From the NCBI GenBank assembly GCA_018287875.1, contig JAGVVL010000017.1, forward strand, positions 868,001-932,000: DNA of 64,000 bases, in the 5' to 3' direction. A program made the position numbers and the translations under genes. How positions within the stretch are numbered: position 1 is the stretch's first letter; every line of letters starts with the position of its first letter. Below the pieces are notes generated by a model. The model saw nothing but the letters and a program-made list of their open reading frames with translations, ran no database searches and had not been told where the DNA came from. Source of the stretch: Nigrospora sphaerica (lineage: Eukaryota > Ascomycota > Sordariomycetes > Amphisphaeriales > Apiosporaceae). This document shows positions 1 to 10,451 of the stretch, in pieces.

Positions 1-1512
1 ACATGTTCTGGATCTCCCTCTGGAGGCGCTCGTTCTCGGAATGGAGCTCCTGCATCTCGGGCACCTTGGCCTCGAGCTGTGTCATCATATCGTCCATCTC
101 CTCGCGCAGCTTCTGGTTTTCAAACCGAACAGTCGAGAGCTGGTTTCTGAGGCTGGCGTTCTCGGCGATGGCTTGGGAGGCTGAGTTGTACGATTTCCTG
201 GCAGAAGCGGGCGTTCCAAACGGTGACGAAGGGCGGCCAAGGAAAGATCCGTTCATGGCGCGGGGGGTCTGAGGCGCTGATCCAGGATGTCCGGGAGAGC
301 CAGCATCTTGCGCTTCGTCTTTGAGGCGGGCGATTTCGGCTTGGAGGGACTGGACCTCGGCGGTCGCTTGGTCGTGGGCCTCGGTCGCTTGGGCGAGTTC
401 CTCGCTGATGCGCCGCACTGCGTCTTCGCCGTCCTTCTTAACCTGCTCCATTCTGGATTCCACGTCCAGCATTCGTCTCTTTTGGCTCTGGAGCTGTTCA
501 TCCTTCATGGACAGCAGTCTGTTGGTCGAGTCCAGATCTTCTCTGTAGCCTTGCTCCTTGCGGGCAAAGGCCTCGCGTTCTTTTTGTAAAGTCAACAGAG
601 TCTCCTGCGTCTTGGCTTGCGCCTGGGTCACCTGCTTGCGAAGTTGTTGCTCGGTTCGCGTCTTGGCCTCGAGGTTGGCTGTGGCCTCTTCGTTGAGACG
701 CTGGAGCTCGGCGATGCGGGCACCCCTCTCTTTGCGGAACTTGAGGGCTTCGGCTTGCTTCGTCTGCAGCTCATTTTCGTAGAATTCGGCGCTGCGCTGG
801 GCCATTTCGAGCTGCTGTTGCATAGACTGCTCCTTGAATTTAGCGCTGGCGGCGGCTGCCTGAGCAGACTGGATGGCTTGCTGCAGACTGGCAACCTCCT
901 GGCTAAGCTTCAGGCTCTTCTGGTGTTGGGCTTGAAGTTCCTGAGAAAGAGACTCGTTTGCCTTGTTCTTGGTTTCGATGATGCTGAGCGTTTCGCGGTT
1001 CGACGTCTCAAGAGAGACGATGCGGGCCTTGAGGCCATCGATCTCGGTGCTCGAGGTGCTGCTGGAGGACTTGATGGATTGAAGTTCGTTCTCGAGGGCT
1101 TGGCGAGAGGTTTCTTGGGGATCGTCAGTATATCGCAAAAGGGGACGAGGCTGGGTGGGGTCACAAGGCCAGGAACAACCACGCAAGCGGTGTCGGAAAA
1201 CATCAGGATATATGACTAACCTTCTTCCTTCAGTCTCTGGCGGATCTCCTCGAGGTCCTTGAGGGCCTTCTTGGCCGTCTCGTTGCTGGCGTCGCGTTGC
1301 GCCTCGGCGCCGCGCACGTTGGTCTCAAGCTCGACCTTGAGTTGGACATTTTCCGAGTAGACCGAATCATTTTCGTGGGCCTTGGCGGCAACGGCAGCAA
1401 GAATGGAGATGACCAGATCGGCTGTGGGATTGGTGGTGGCTGTTACCAAAGTGTCCTGAGGCGTGCCTAGATAGGACTCCAGGTAGCCGATGTCCACACT
1501 GGCGGCAGCCAT
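1..1512 (-). CDS. MLP1: Nucleoporin Mlp1/Tpr-like coiled-coil protein, N-terminal part (cut by window edge)
   Basis: The start codon is at 1512 and exon 1 runs to 1221. An intron (1114-1220, GT..CTGAC..AG) leads into exon 2, which stays open to position 1, so only the N-terminal ~470 residues are present. After a short start (MAAASVDIGYLESYLG) the protein is almost wholly heptad-type coiled coil rich in Gln, Glu, Lys and Leu, with a small break containing SPFGTPASARKSYNSAS near residue 390, as I recall for fungal Tpr/Mlp1 proteins. Mlp1/Tpr forms the nuclear-basket filaments of the nuclear pore and acts in mRNA export surveillance and spindle-checkpoint tethering (family knowledge). The family call rests on the N-terminal motif and coiled-coil pattern; a generic myosin-like coiled-coil protein is the alternative. 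Confidence 0.8.
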
Positions 1513-3142
1513 CCTGTCAAGCTCGTCGAGTCGCCGGATCGGGAACCATGGGTGGTCGAAATTCGATGCGACAGGGACGCGTGCGGCGATGCTCCGGGGG
1601 GGGGGGGGGGGGTTCGGCGAGGTTAATGGAGACGGTGGTGAGGGTTTCGCGATGGAATATTTCCGAGCTTAGACCCCCACAGCAAACAAACGAGGGAACG
1701 AAGCGTCGAGGAGAAAGGGAAGGGAGAGGGCCGCACGTGCCGGTGCCGGCAGAGGACGCCTGTTGACGGAGACTTTGGCGATTGGGCGCTGTACGCCAGA
1801 AACAGTTCAGGCGACGATGGGACGACCGTCGATGGGGTTGTCTCTGAGCGACAGTTGCTGGCTGTTCTGTTTTCGGAAGGGCAGGCCGAGAGACGCGACC
1901 GACCACGAGGCAAGGCGAGGCTGCAGTTGCTACTGTGGAGCTTGGACCTCCCATACGCAATCTATTTTTCTGGACACCATTCCCTGCCAAGAATACCTTG
2001 GACTCGTATTACGGCAGAGCAGTACTGCTTAGCAGGCGCTTTGGTACTTCACGCTCTCTAGGTACACTCTAGTTGCTGCTTAAACACTACATGTAATGGC
2101 AGCCCTAGCAACGCCAGCGACAGCAACACCAACATCCCGATAATTAACGTAGCCCTTCGTACGGACCCGTTGTTTTCTGCTTTCGGGAAACGCCAAGCAC
2201 CTACCTGACAACAGAAACGCCCATCAAGGCTTATTAACCAAGTACCTGTCCAACAGCACCAACCCAGACGAGCTGCTCTGTCGTATAGAATCAGAGAAGG
2301 CTCCGCTATCTTAACTGGTGTATACATCATGTACGAAGTAAGAAGCAGTAAACAGGCGGAGCCAGGCTCTTCTCTCTCTTCCTAGGCACAAAGGTATGCC
2401 AGGCAATGCTTCCCCTGCAGGTTGGCTGCCCAGAACCACCAACCCCTGGCTGTAGAGAAAGACGTCAGAACAGACGCACGTCATATCAAATGCACAAATT
2501 CACTCCCGGTTCGAACTGCAACCCCTGCCCAGGGATGGTATTCGTAAGATGTATGTACATGAGGTACATAATTCAAATACGGAATAGAAAGCATTTCGTT
2601 TCGGCACTACTCACCCAGAATTTGTTGCTTGGGCCACGTCCACTACTGGCGTGAATACCTTCTATCCAGCGCACCTCCAGTGCCATGGGATGGGTTATTA
2701 TTCGCCTGCAATGCTCAGCAAATCCCACCATCAGTCACTCCCTGCTTGACCCAGGTTGGCCTTTGATACCGTCTACGTCATCGCGCACGTAAATGAAATG
2801 CACGCTCATATGGATAGTGTATCCCCTGCATCGCATCTCCTACACGTTGCCGACACTATTTGCCCTTCATATGCCGGAATGAGGTAACGTACAGGCGCGT
2901 CACATCCGTAAATATTGCCTCCACCTTTCCCCCGCGCCGTTTCTCTAGTTTCCTATTCTGCTTGCTTCCTTCCGTTGAACCTTGCCTCTGGGCTTTCACC
3001 CGAAGACGGCTCTCTTGTATGGTCGACGGTGTTCCCTATGACAGCCGGGCCATCGCATCAGCGGGAGACGGCAGGTTATTGTGGCTAAGGGGCCACCCAC
3101 AGGTTTCTTGGTAACGAAGATACCATTATAGGCTCAAGACCA
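1513..3142. other. Intergenic; Mlp1 promoter/leader
   Basis: This is upstream of the Mlp1 start. It contains a run of 17 G at 1596-1612 and CT/GA-rich leader sequence. Short open frames on both strands have no recognisable product. From about 2060 to 3140 the composition drops to typical intergenic sequence with no feature I can support. Confidence 0.6.
1596..1612. repeat. Poly-G homopolymer (G17)
   Basis: Seventeen consecutive G lie about 85 bp upstream of the Mlp1 start codon (C17 on the coding strand, in the leader). Tracts like this are unstable and often miscounted in assemblies. Confidence 0.95.
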
Positions 3143-3331
3143 TCATGTTTCCGTCACATGCAAGATGGTTTCCCCGACGCTGCAGTCTTTGGCGTGCTTG
3201 GCCTGCGGCTTACACGAATCGAAGACGCCGGGTTCCCGCGCTTCCTTGCACTCCCGTGACCTGAACTCCGGAGATGCCAGCGTGTCGCGGCAAGTCCAAC
3301 ATAAAGTGATCGTCTGCTCATCATAGCACAT
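3143..3331 (-). CDS. Possible small cysteine-rich protein (62 aa)
   Basis: A single-exon frame with ATG at 3331 encodes 62 residues with six cysteines, beginning MCYDEQTITLCWTCRDTL. The C-x8-C-x2-C start followed by spaced single Cys resembles the many short Cys-rich hypothetical proteins of Sordariomycetes, in which an N-terminal Met-Cys is common. There is no signal peptide, so if real it is probably cytosolic and may bind metal. No transcript or family evidence is available, and a chance frame is quite possible at this length. Confidence 0.35.
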   Translation of the reverse strand: MCYDEQTITLCWTCRDTLASPEFRSRECKEAREPGVFDSCKPQAKHAKDCSVGETILHVTET

Positions 3332-3793
3332 TCTGATATCAGTGGATTTGTAGCTGAAATTAGACTCGCCTCAATTGGTCAATTATTGCCAAGTTGATTC
3401 AAGCAGCGTAGATGATAGTGCCTCGAGCTTTACGAGCAGGCGGCTTCGTCTCTATTCGTAGGTTATAGCCTACGAGCAGAGAAAAGCTCGGCAACGTCAA
3501 GTCTGGCATAGCTACACCACCATGGGCAGGATGCCACGTTCCATCGTCTGCCTTGACCACATCCACTGGAATGCACCAACGCGTTTGCGATCGCACCGTC
3601 TCCCAACGACGGTTTTCTCGGCACTCCATGGGTCCTTAAGTGGATCCCGGTGCCGAGTGCGGAGAAACCATATCGGATCAGGCCACAGGTTAAGTCGTTG
3701 GTCCCGAACCATCCGAATCTGACCAGAACCGTTGGTTCATTTCAACACGGACGGGTGTTGTTGTGGTAAACCAGACACTTCCCGCCCGAGGCT
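3332..3793. other. Intergenic
   Basis: Short frames occur on the minus strand (for example ATG at 3629, 76 codons) but show no recognisable motif. Nothing else is seen. Confidence 0.5.
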
Positions 3794-4180
3794 TTAAAGA
3801 GCAGCCGCCATGAATAGCCCTAGGGCCAGTACATGTACAATAAGATGCACTAGCGGCCCTCCCAGGGTGCTGATTTTGACGTCGCCTGGGACGGTAGAGG
3901 TGCAACGGCAATATGCGCGATATGTGGGCCAAAAGTGGTAGCTCCCCAGGGCCACCGCCATCGGCCTACTGAGGCCCTCAAGATCGTCGCGAGTGAGGAC
4001 GGCGAGACATATCAAGACGCTCGAAAGAAGAAGGCCGCCATACTGTCGTAGGATCAGCTTGGCTGCTGGCGAGCCCCCAGGCAGTTGCTTGTCGGGGAAG
4101 CATATGAAGCTGATGGCTGCCGGCGTCTCGATCATGGCGTGGACAAGGAAGGCCAGCCCGCGGACGGATAGTGGCTGCAT
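3794..4180 (-). CDS. Small integral membrane protein, four predicted helices (128 aa)
   Basis: A single exon from ATG 4180 encodes 128 residues. Hydrophobic stretches lie near residues 6-27 (GLAFLVHAMIETPAAISF), 43-64 (ILRQYGGLLLSSVLICLAVL), 70-90 and 108-127, so this is probably a four-pass membrane protein with very short loops. The pattern of an N-terminal ETPA/S motif followed by ILRQYGGLLL recalls a conserved fungal family of roughly 130-residue membrane proteins of unknown function, and the length fits that family. I cannot assign an activity or organelle. The frame is intact and the ATG is the first in frame. Confidence 0.65.
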   Translation of the reverse strand: MQPLSVRGLAFLVHAMIETPAAISFICFPDKQLPGGSPAAKLILRQYGGLLLSSVLICLAVLTRDDLEGLSRPMAVALGSYHFWPTYRAYCRCTSTVPGDVKISTLGGPLVHLIVHVLALGLFMAAAL

Positions 4181-5389
4181 GACTCGGGGGCTTAAGCCAG
4201 AGAAGTCTCGGACGGTCCAATGAGAGCTCGTGCGTCGGCCTGGGAGCGGTGAATTGCTTCTGTCGGGGAAAACGAAGTGGATGGGTTGAAGTTGAAATTG
4301 GGTTGGCCGCTATGGATTTACGAGTCGGCTGGTCCCAACTCCAACTCCACAGCTGCAGGGGCCCCGAAAGAGCGGAATTCCAACCGCGAGCTCTTCTCAT
4401 CATGGACGATGTGTAGGGTGAGAAGAGGGCGACCCAAGCAGAATACATCTATCCTGAGGAATCTACCCTTTTTTATGACGATCTCATTTCTCATTCTCGG
4501 TGAATGGATGTTGATAGTAGACTCTGGTGAGCCCATCACCGTTTACCAAGGCATAATGCTCAACGGGCCGCATGGAGGAGCTGAGACTTGCAGTTTCGGC
4601 TGAAGAAGCAACCACTCTCGGCGCCTTTTCTGGGTTCGTACCGTCTAGGAAGGGCCGATATGCAAGCCTCTTCCAATAAGGACGCAAGCTTTTGGGGCCG
4701 CTTGAGCTGATCTTTTGGCGAGTGTGTGTGCCCCAAATGCAACGACACCCAAGCGTCCGTCTCCCTGACTACGTGCCGTGACCGATCCAGACGGGCAAAC
4801 CCGTCCGAGATGACCGGGGTAAGAAAAACGGCGCGATAATTTCCTACGACGGAAGCTATTCGCTAACAATCATCATGCACTGCCTCCAGCTACGACTCCC
4901 GGACCCGTGTATTGGCGCCTGGCCGAGCGCAAACTATAAGTGCCACCTCAACCCCTGTGCTTTCTTCGCTGGGCCTCGATACCGCGGTATGTATCAACTC
5001 CCGCTATAACGGAGCATTGGTACCAAACGGTTCGAGAACGAGGCGTTGCCAAGGGTCTGTGGCCCTTCCCGAGGTAGCAATGATCCTCTGCCGACGCGGT
5101 ACATGCTTCAGCCGCCAAGGGGTTTCCCTCACGGGGCGCTCGCTGCATCGCAGCATTGCCTAGGGAATATCCCCATGGTTCCTTGGTTAGTTCAGTACGT
5201 TTAAACGCTTGGGCAGGTGTGTCGCACTCAATGTTTACCCGGGTCACCGCCGCCTACAAGAGTTAGGCCGTTGATGACCCCTGTGAGCTCTTTGCTTTAT
5301 AGTACTGGTTTCGCAGCCCGCTATTCTTCTTCCATGTACGGAGATCTTTGTCTTTCGCATCCTGTTACCAAGGCGAAATCCTCGCAAAG
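4181..5389. other. Intergenic
   Basis: This lies between the small membrane protein and the Cys-rich surface protein, which point away from each other, so it probably holds both promoters. Several short overlapping frames show no product I can recognise. Confidence 0.5.
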
Positions 5390-6824
5390 ATGAGGAATCG
5401 CGAGGTTTGGCCCATGGTTTGGGCTGGCCTGGGCCTGTCGCTCGCGGCTGAAGTCGTGTATGTGACCGACTTGACCATCTTTACCCATCTGGTGAGTACC
5501 GGCCCTTCTCATCCTATTAAGATGGCCAGGACGTCGCTTTATGCCTTACGTGTGACCAAATACTGAAGCCTCGCAATGCCAGGCACCGTGTGCTGCGTCC
5601 GCAGTCTCCAATGCCGTTATGGCCATGACCACCTCTGTCTGCCCCCCCGGTGCCACCGACTTGCAAGCCTGCGTCTGCTCCACGAGCTACAACCATAAAA
5701 TCGTCGAGACGAGAATCTCCAACTCGGTGTACGGATGCAACTCTACTGCGACCGGAGAGCAGGCCAGCGCAAGGACGGTGTACGACACCTACTGTGGTCG
5801 CAGGGCCGACAGAGACGAGGACGAATCTAACGCAGGCGCCATTGCCGGCGCCGTCGTAGGCGTTGTCCTTGGTCTGGCCGCCGCGGCCGCCGGGACCCTC
5901 TTCTACATGCGACGCCGTCGCATCGCCAAGGGCCAAACCCAGGACGGCGCGCACCCGCGACTCACCGATGATGAGGACGACGACACGCACCCCGTGGTGT
6001 ACGGGACAGCGGCGGCGATCGCGTCGACTGTGAGCTCAACTTCCAGCATCTCGAAAAGCGCAGAGCCGGCACGGATCGAGAACGCCTCCCCTGTGTTGGA
6101 CCGCGCGAGCTCTCGTCCGACAACTGGCTCCATCCGCAAACAGAGCAGCGGCCCGCCTCCAACCAAGCCTCTGCCGCCTCCGCAACGCCCAGCTCAATGG
6201 GAACAGGCCGACCATCACGCCCTCACTGTTGAGGATGTCGACCCGTCCCTTTCGCAGCATTGTAGGTCAGCCGACGAGGAACAGTCAGTCCAGCAGTCAC
6301 ACCAAACATCCACTCGATCCGGAGTCATAGGCCAGCAGTCATACCAGACCTCGACCCAATCGGATGTCACTGAACAGCAGGTTCACTCCGGTCCGAGCAG
6401 ACAACGAACGACGACACATGCGCACGGCACTGAATTCCGATTCGACCTGGGGGACCATGGCTTCTCCACTCCAAATGCCTCGCCCCCGGCCCAGTTGCAG
6501 GAAGCATTTCACTCTGGCCAGGCCAGCCATCCTTCGTCCCCCACGGTGACTCTGAGCTCTTCGCCACCCACCCGGCAGTTTCTGCCCCGGCTGGAAATGC
6601 AAGGCCACCAGCCCCTCATGGACTGGTCGGAAAGCTCCTACTATTCGACCACGTCACAACAGGTCTCCCAGTCGGGTCTGTCCAGCGAGCACTCGTCGTA
6701 TACCGTCACGAACGCACAATCCCCTCCGTCAGCGGGAGAGCATAGGTCTCACTCGGTTTCCACCCAGCAGCAGAGCGCCAACTGGCGTTCTGGTCCCATT
6801 GATGGCTTCCGCGAAATGGACTGA
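5390..6824 (+). CDS. Single-pass surface protein with Cys-rich ectodomain and long disordered tail
   Basis: Exon 1 is 5390-5491 and exon 2 is 5583-6824, joined in phase 0; an acceptor at 5582 gives the continuous reading APCAASAVSNAV. The N-terminus (MRNREVWPMVWAGLGL...) acts as a signal or signal anchor. It is followed by about 70 residues with six Cys (APC, SVC, QACVC, YGC, YC), a pattern common in fungal CFEM-like or unclassified surface proteins. A Gly/Ala-rich transmembrane helix (AGAIAGAVVGVVLGLAA) ends in MRRRR, so the tail should be cytoplasmic. That tail, about 280 residues, is low-complexity, rich in Ser/Thr/Gln/Pro, with a direct repeat of the type QQSYQTST/QQSHQTST. A wall-sensing or mucin-like role is inferred only from architecture. 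Confidence 0.75.
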
Positions 6825-7319
6825 CCGGGTACGTACCGCTGGAAATGGACGGATATCGGCGATTGGGGCGACCAGGAGTCACCGGGCTCCTATTGCGGGA
6901 ATCAGAGTCCGGGTTTCGGACATGAACTAGGCAAGGTGGTGACCGGGACTTCGCATTTGGTGATACTTGACTCGTCTGCTTGGCAATTTCACCTACCTCA
7001 ATTAGCGATACAAGTGAATGCTTATTACAATTATTATCCGGACCGTCGCCTTCCCCTGACGTGAATCTGCTCCGCCCGTTAGGCACTGGTACCATGAGAC
7101 AGTGACACTAGACTTGAAATACGGGTGCAAATCTATGTGAAGTTTGCACGTGACTGGAATCCAGCGTACGGCTTGGCGACATTGGTAGAGAGGCCACCGA
7201 TAACGATTTCCTTTTGGCTTTCGACAGGGAAGAGACGCGTCTCGAGGGCCCCCCTACCAAACATCGCTGTGGGAAACAGCATCCCCGCCTTCTTCATACG
7301 GCCAGGTGGATGGTGCGCG
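6825..7319. other. Intergenic (convergent 3' ends)
   Basis: 3' flanks of the surface-protein gene and of ICP55, which converge here. No gene or distinct element is seen. Confidence 0.6.
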
Positions 7320-8777
7320 TTAGGCTCGTAAGGCCTCGATGTCGGCTACTTCCTTGACCGCCTCCGTCGTCAGGATCAGAGGGTGTTCCTGGCCGACGGC
7401 TATGCTGTCTTCTATCCGGATGCCCAGCCCCCTGAAGGCACTGGGCCACCTCTCATCATCGGGAACATAGACACCGGGCTCGACAGTGACACAATGTCCT
7501 TCGCGTAGAATCGTGCCCCGCGAGTAGCCCGGCACGTCGTGCACGTCCAGGCCAATATAGTGCCCTACGTGGTGCGGGAAAAGAGTGCTCATCCGGTCGC
7601 CGCCTACATCAAAGCCCAGCTGCCGGAGATTGTCGCGGAGGGCGGTCTCGGTAATGGAGTGCAGTTTATCAAGAGTGATGCCTGCGTTTTCGCGGCACAG
7701 GCTGACACTTTGCCGTTGTGCAGAAAGCACGGCTTCGTAGAGGTCCTTTTGTGGCGCCGTGAACTTGCCGTTGTTCGGCCACGTGCGGGTAATGTCGGTG
7801 ATGTATGTCCCGTACTCGCCGCCAGCGTCGACCAGCACGAATTCGTCGTCATTCAGTATGCCGTTGTTGAGGACGTAGTGGATGAGGAGCGCTTTTTGGC
7901 CGCCCGCTATCACGGGGATGTAGGCAGAGCCATCCAGGCCGGCCTTGTGGTATTCGTATTCCAAGAAGGCCCCCAGGTCCTTCTCGAGGCGCCAGGACTG
8001 CCGCATGGCGTTTGTGAGGGCTCGTCCGGAGGCCTGGCCGGCGCGGCGCATACATGCCACCTCGGCAGGGGATTTGATAGCACGGATCGGGTTGAGAGCT
8101 GGCTTTAGCGGCGCGAAGGTGATATTCGGCGCGGCTGTGCGCAGGACATTGGCCAGCTTTGTGTTCGTCGGCGCATCAGTGTACAGCTTTGTGACCCCCT
8201 TCAAAGCGTGACCGATTCCAAACTCTATGCGACTTATGTCGCCCACCTGGTCGGCGTTCCAGACGTCGCGTGCCGCCTCGAGACCACTCCATGGCCCGTT
8301 CCACTGCTCCTGTTTCGGGTCTTTCGGGCGACACCACAGGTGAAAGACATAGTCGTTGTGCGTCTTGACCAGCAGGGCAAGAGATTCAGGCTCGCTGAAG
8401 CCTGTTAGGTAGAGGAATGAGGTGTCCTGGCGGAAAGCGTGGAAGACGGCACCCGACTTATACTGGATATCGGCCGAGGGCAGCAGCACTGCCGAGTTCG
8501 GTGGGAGGGAGGCGATCAGCCGGGCACGGCGGTCGTGAAATTCTTGCGCCGTAATGCCCGGCGTGAGCTGGCCGGGCGCAAGGATGTGGGGGTGCGTTTC
8601 GTGGACGGGCTGGCCGAATAGAACGTTGGAGGCAGGCACCAAGAGGTCGACTGGCGCTGAGTAGGCTCTCGATGACGAAGGAAACCGCTGTGCAAAGGGG
8701 AGGCTGGACGGTCTTCGTCCGGGCTGCCGGAGGCTGAATTGCCGCCACGACGGCTGCCGAAGTCTGGGCAGCCTCAT
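7320..8777 (-). CDS. ICP55: Intermediate cleaving peptidase 55, mitochondrial M24B aminopeptidase
   Basis: The gene is uninterrupted and encodes 485 residues from ATG 8777. Residues 1-40 are Arg/Ser/Pro-rich without acids (MRLPRLRQPSWRQFSLRQPG), a typical mitochondrial presequence. An aminopeptidase-P N-domain follows, then the pita-bread fold. The metal and catalytic set is complete: H300, D317 (VDAGGEYG), D328 (DITRTW), H406 (HHVGHYIGLDVHD), E433 (VEPGVY) and E456 (IRIEDS). In the family, ICP55 removes one destabilising residue from imported precursors after MPP cleavage, which stabilises the mature proteins under the N-end rule. The generic alternative is Xaa-Pro aminopeptidase 3. It is transcribed divergently from the Dbf4 gene. 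Confidence 0.92.
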   Translation of the reverse strand: MRLPRLRQPSWRQFSLRQPGRRPSSLPFAQRFPSSSRAYSAPVDLLVPASNVLFGQPVHETHPHILAPGQLTPGITAQEFHDRRARLIASLPPNSAVLLPSADIQYKSGAVFHAFRQDTSFLYLTGFSEPESLALLVKTHNDYVFHLWCRPKDPKQEQWNGPWSGLEAARDVWNADQVGDISRIEFGIGHALKGVTKLYTDAPTNTKLANVLRTAAPNITFAPLKPALNPIRAIKSPAEVACMRRAGQASGRALTNAMRQSWRLEKDLGAFLEYEYHKAGLDGSAYIPVIAGGQKALLIHYVLNNGILNDDEFVLVDAGGEYGTYITDITRTWPNNGKFTAPQKDLYEAVLSAQRQSVSLCRENAGITLDKLHSITETALRDNLRQLGFDVGGDRMSTLFPHHVGHYIGLDVHDVPGYSRGTILREGHCVTVEPGVYVPDDERWPSAFRGLGIRIEDSIAVGQEHPLILTTEAVKEVADIEALRA

Positions 8778-10451
8778 CCTTGCAGGAGGGGCGTGCGAGG
8801 CCGCAACGGGAGACTGTAAATACGCTGCTGAAAACGTTTACGGCCGAGGCGCAATCCGTATGTATGTAAGCTATGTGCTGCGTGCCTTACGTAGGTACAT
8901 ACAATATCCTGGATGTCGGTCTGGGACCTCCCACACACGAGGTGGCGAGTAGCTGTCGCCGGCCCGGGTACGGAATACGGACAAAAAAGCCGCCTATGAG
9001 CTGGGGACCTAGTGGTCCCGGTTACGACAGCCCCGCGGCGCGTGTCGCGTCTGCTTAACGGCGGGCGTGCCGACTGGATGCAATGACGACAGGCGGGCGG
9101 CCACGGATCGCACAAGCGGAAGCACGAGCCTGGAGAAGGAGCGCAAGGAAGCGGAGCACAACACAACAAGAATACGCACAGCACAAAACACACGAGACGG
9201 CTCCGGATGCAGCCTGGTAGCCGGGCAGCCTCGATCGACGACGGGGAAAACGACGGGTTTTTGTCAGTGCCAGCCCTGGCAGATCCTAGATGTCCCCGCT
9301 GCAACGACCGATTCGGGGAAAGCCTGGAATGGTTGCTGTGCGGCAGTGTCGCGTGCGCTTTTCTGGAGGGGCGACGGGTGATCCGGTTGGCCTATGCTTG
9401 CTTTTATTATTGTTGATGGCTCGCGGACAGGGTAATTTGTTTGTGCCCACCCACTGAACTGACGGGTGCCCTGAAGCGCGCTCGTTGCTATGCACTGGTG
9501 CACATACTCAGCGCTGGTGGTAGCAGCAGCTGCTCTACGAGGTCATAATAAGCTAAGGTAGGCGGATAGTCCCTCCTAGTAGGCACGCCCCGTAGTACCA
9601 AAGTACTGGCCTGGCCAGTGGTTGGTCGCTCATGGACCCATTTCACTCACTCTGGCGCGCTCCGACTCTTTTTGCCTGGCACCAGCCAAACCCAGCCCGG
9701 ACTGCTCCCTCCCACAACCAGCAGCCCAGCCAGCGAGAGCGAGACTCGCAGACTCGCTTCCCCTCCAACACGGTCAGTTCTCCTCGACACGCCATCACAC
9801 GCGACCGGTGATGAGCGCATCTCGCGTCTCTTGAGCCCTTGGTTGCTGCCCTTGTCCGCTTATGCATCGGATCCCGCGCGTGATCCGCTCCCCGAGGCCC
9901 AAGACCCGCCCGTGTCTCGAGTGTGCACGCAGAGCGTGTTCTGTCACGTCTTCACAGCGCGCTCGCCTTCGCCTCTCGTCCGCCGCCACTACCAACAACC
10001 ACCACAACCACAATTGCCCCTCCAATTGCGTTCGTCACTGACGCCCGGCGCATTGGACAGCCTCGACGCCCTCTCTCATATCGCAGCATCCGTCTCGCTG
10101 CTTGATACTGTCAGGTACGACATCGCACTGTTTTCACCTATCCCATGTCCACTTAATGCGTCTCCAAACCTTAGCACGCCTGGCTCTGACGTGCATCCCC
10201 GCCGATAGCAACACGGTAACGGCGCGACTTGGCGAGATTGACACAGGACCTTCTGGGTCGATTCGTAGTTGGCATTAACGGCTCTACCATTCTGTCACGA
10301 CAAGTCGCCCCGAGCACCCTCTTGGCCGGCACCATACCCGACCCCTCCGGTTTAGGTTCACCCCCTCTCGAACTTCTCCCGACGCACTCTTGCCAACCCC
10401 TTCTTGAACGATTAAGACTCGCCGCCTCTATAGCATGATATAAACAACTAT
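8778..10451. other. Divergent intergenic region between ICP55 and Dbf4
   Basis: This holds the two divergent promoters. The Dbf4 side (about 9600-10450) is CT/CCA-rich, as expected for a long fungal leader. An open frame at 9618-10208 has no ATG at its start and low-complexity Pro/Ser/Leu content, so it is not called. Confidence 0.6.

Noticed and set aside
9618..10208. 196-codon frame upstream of Dbf4
   Set aside because: No ATG at its start, Pro/Ser/Leu low complexity, and it lies in the CT-rich leader region.
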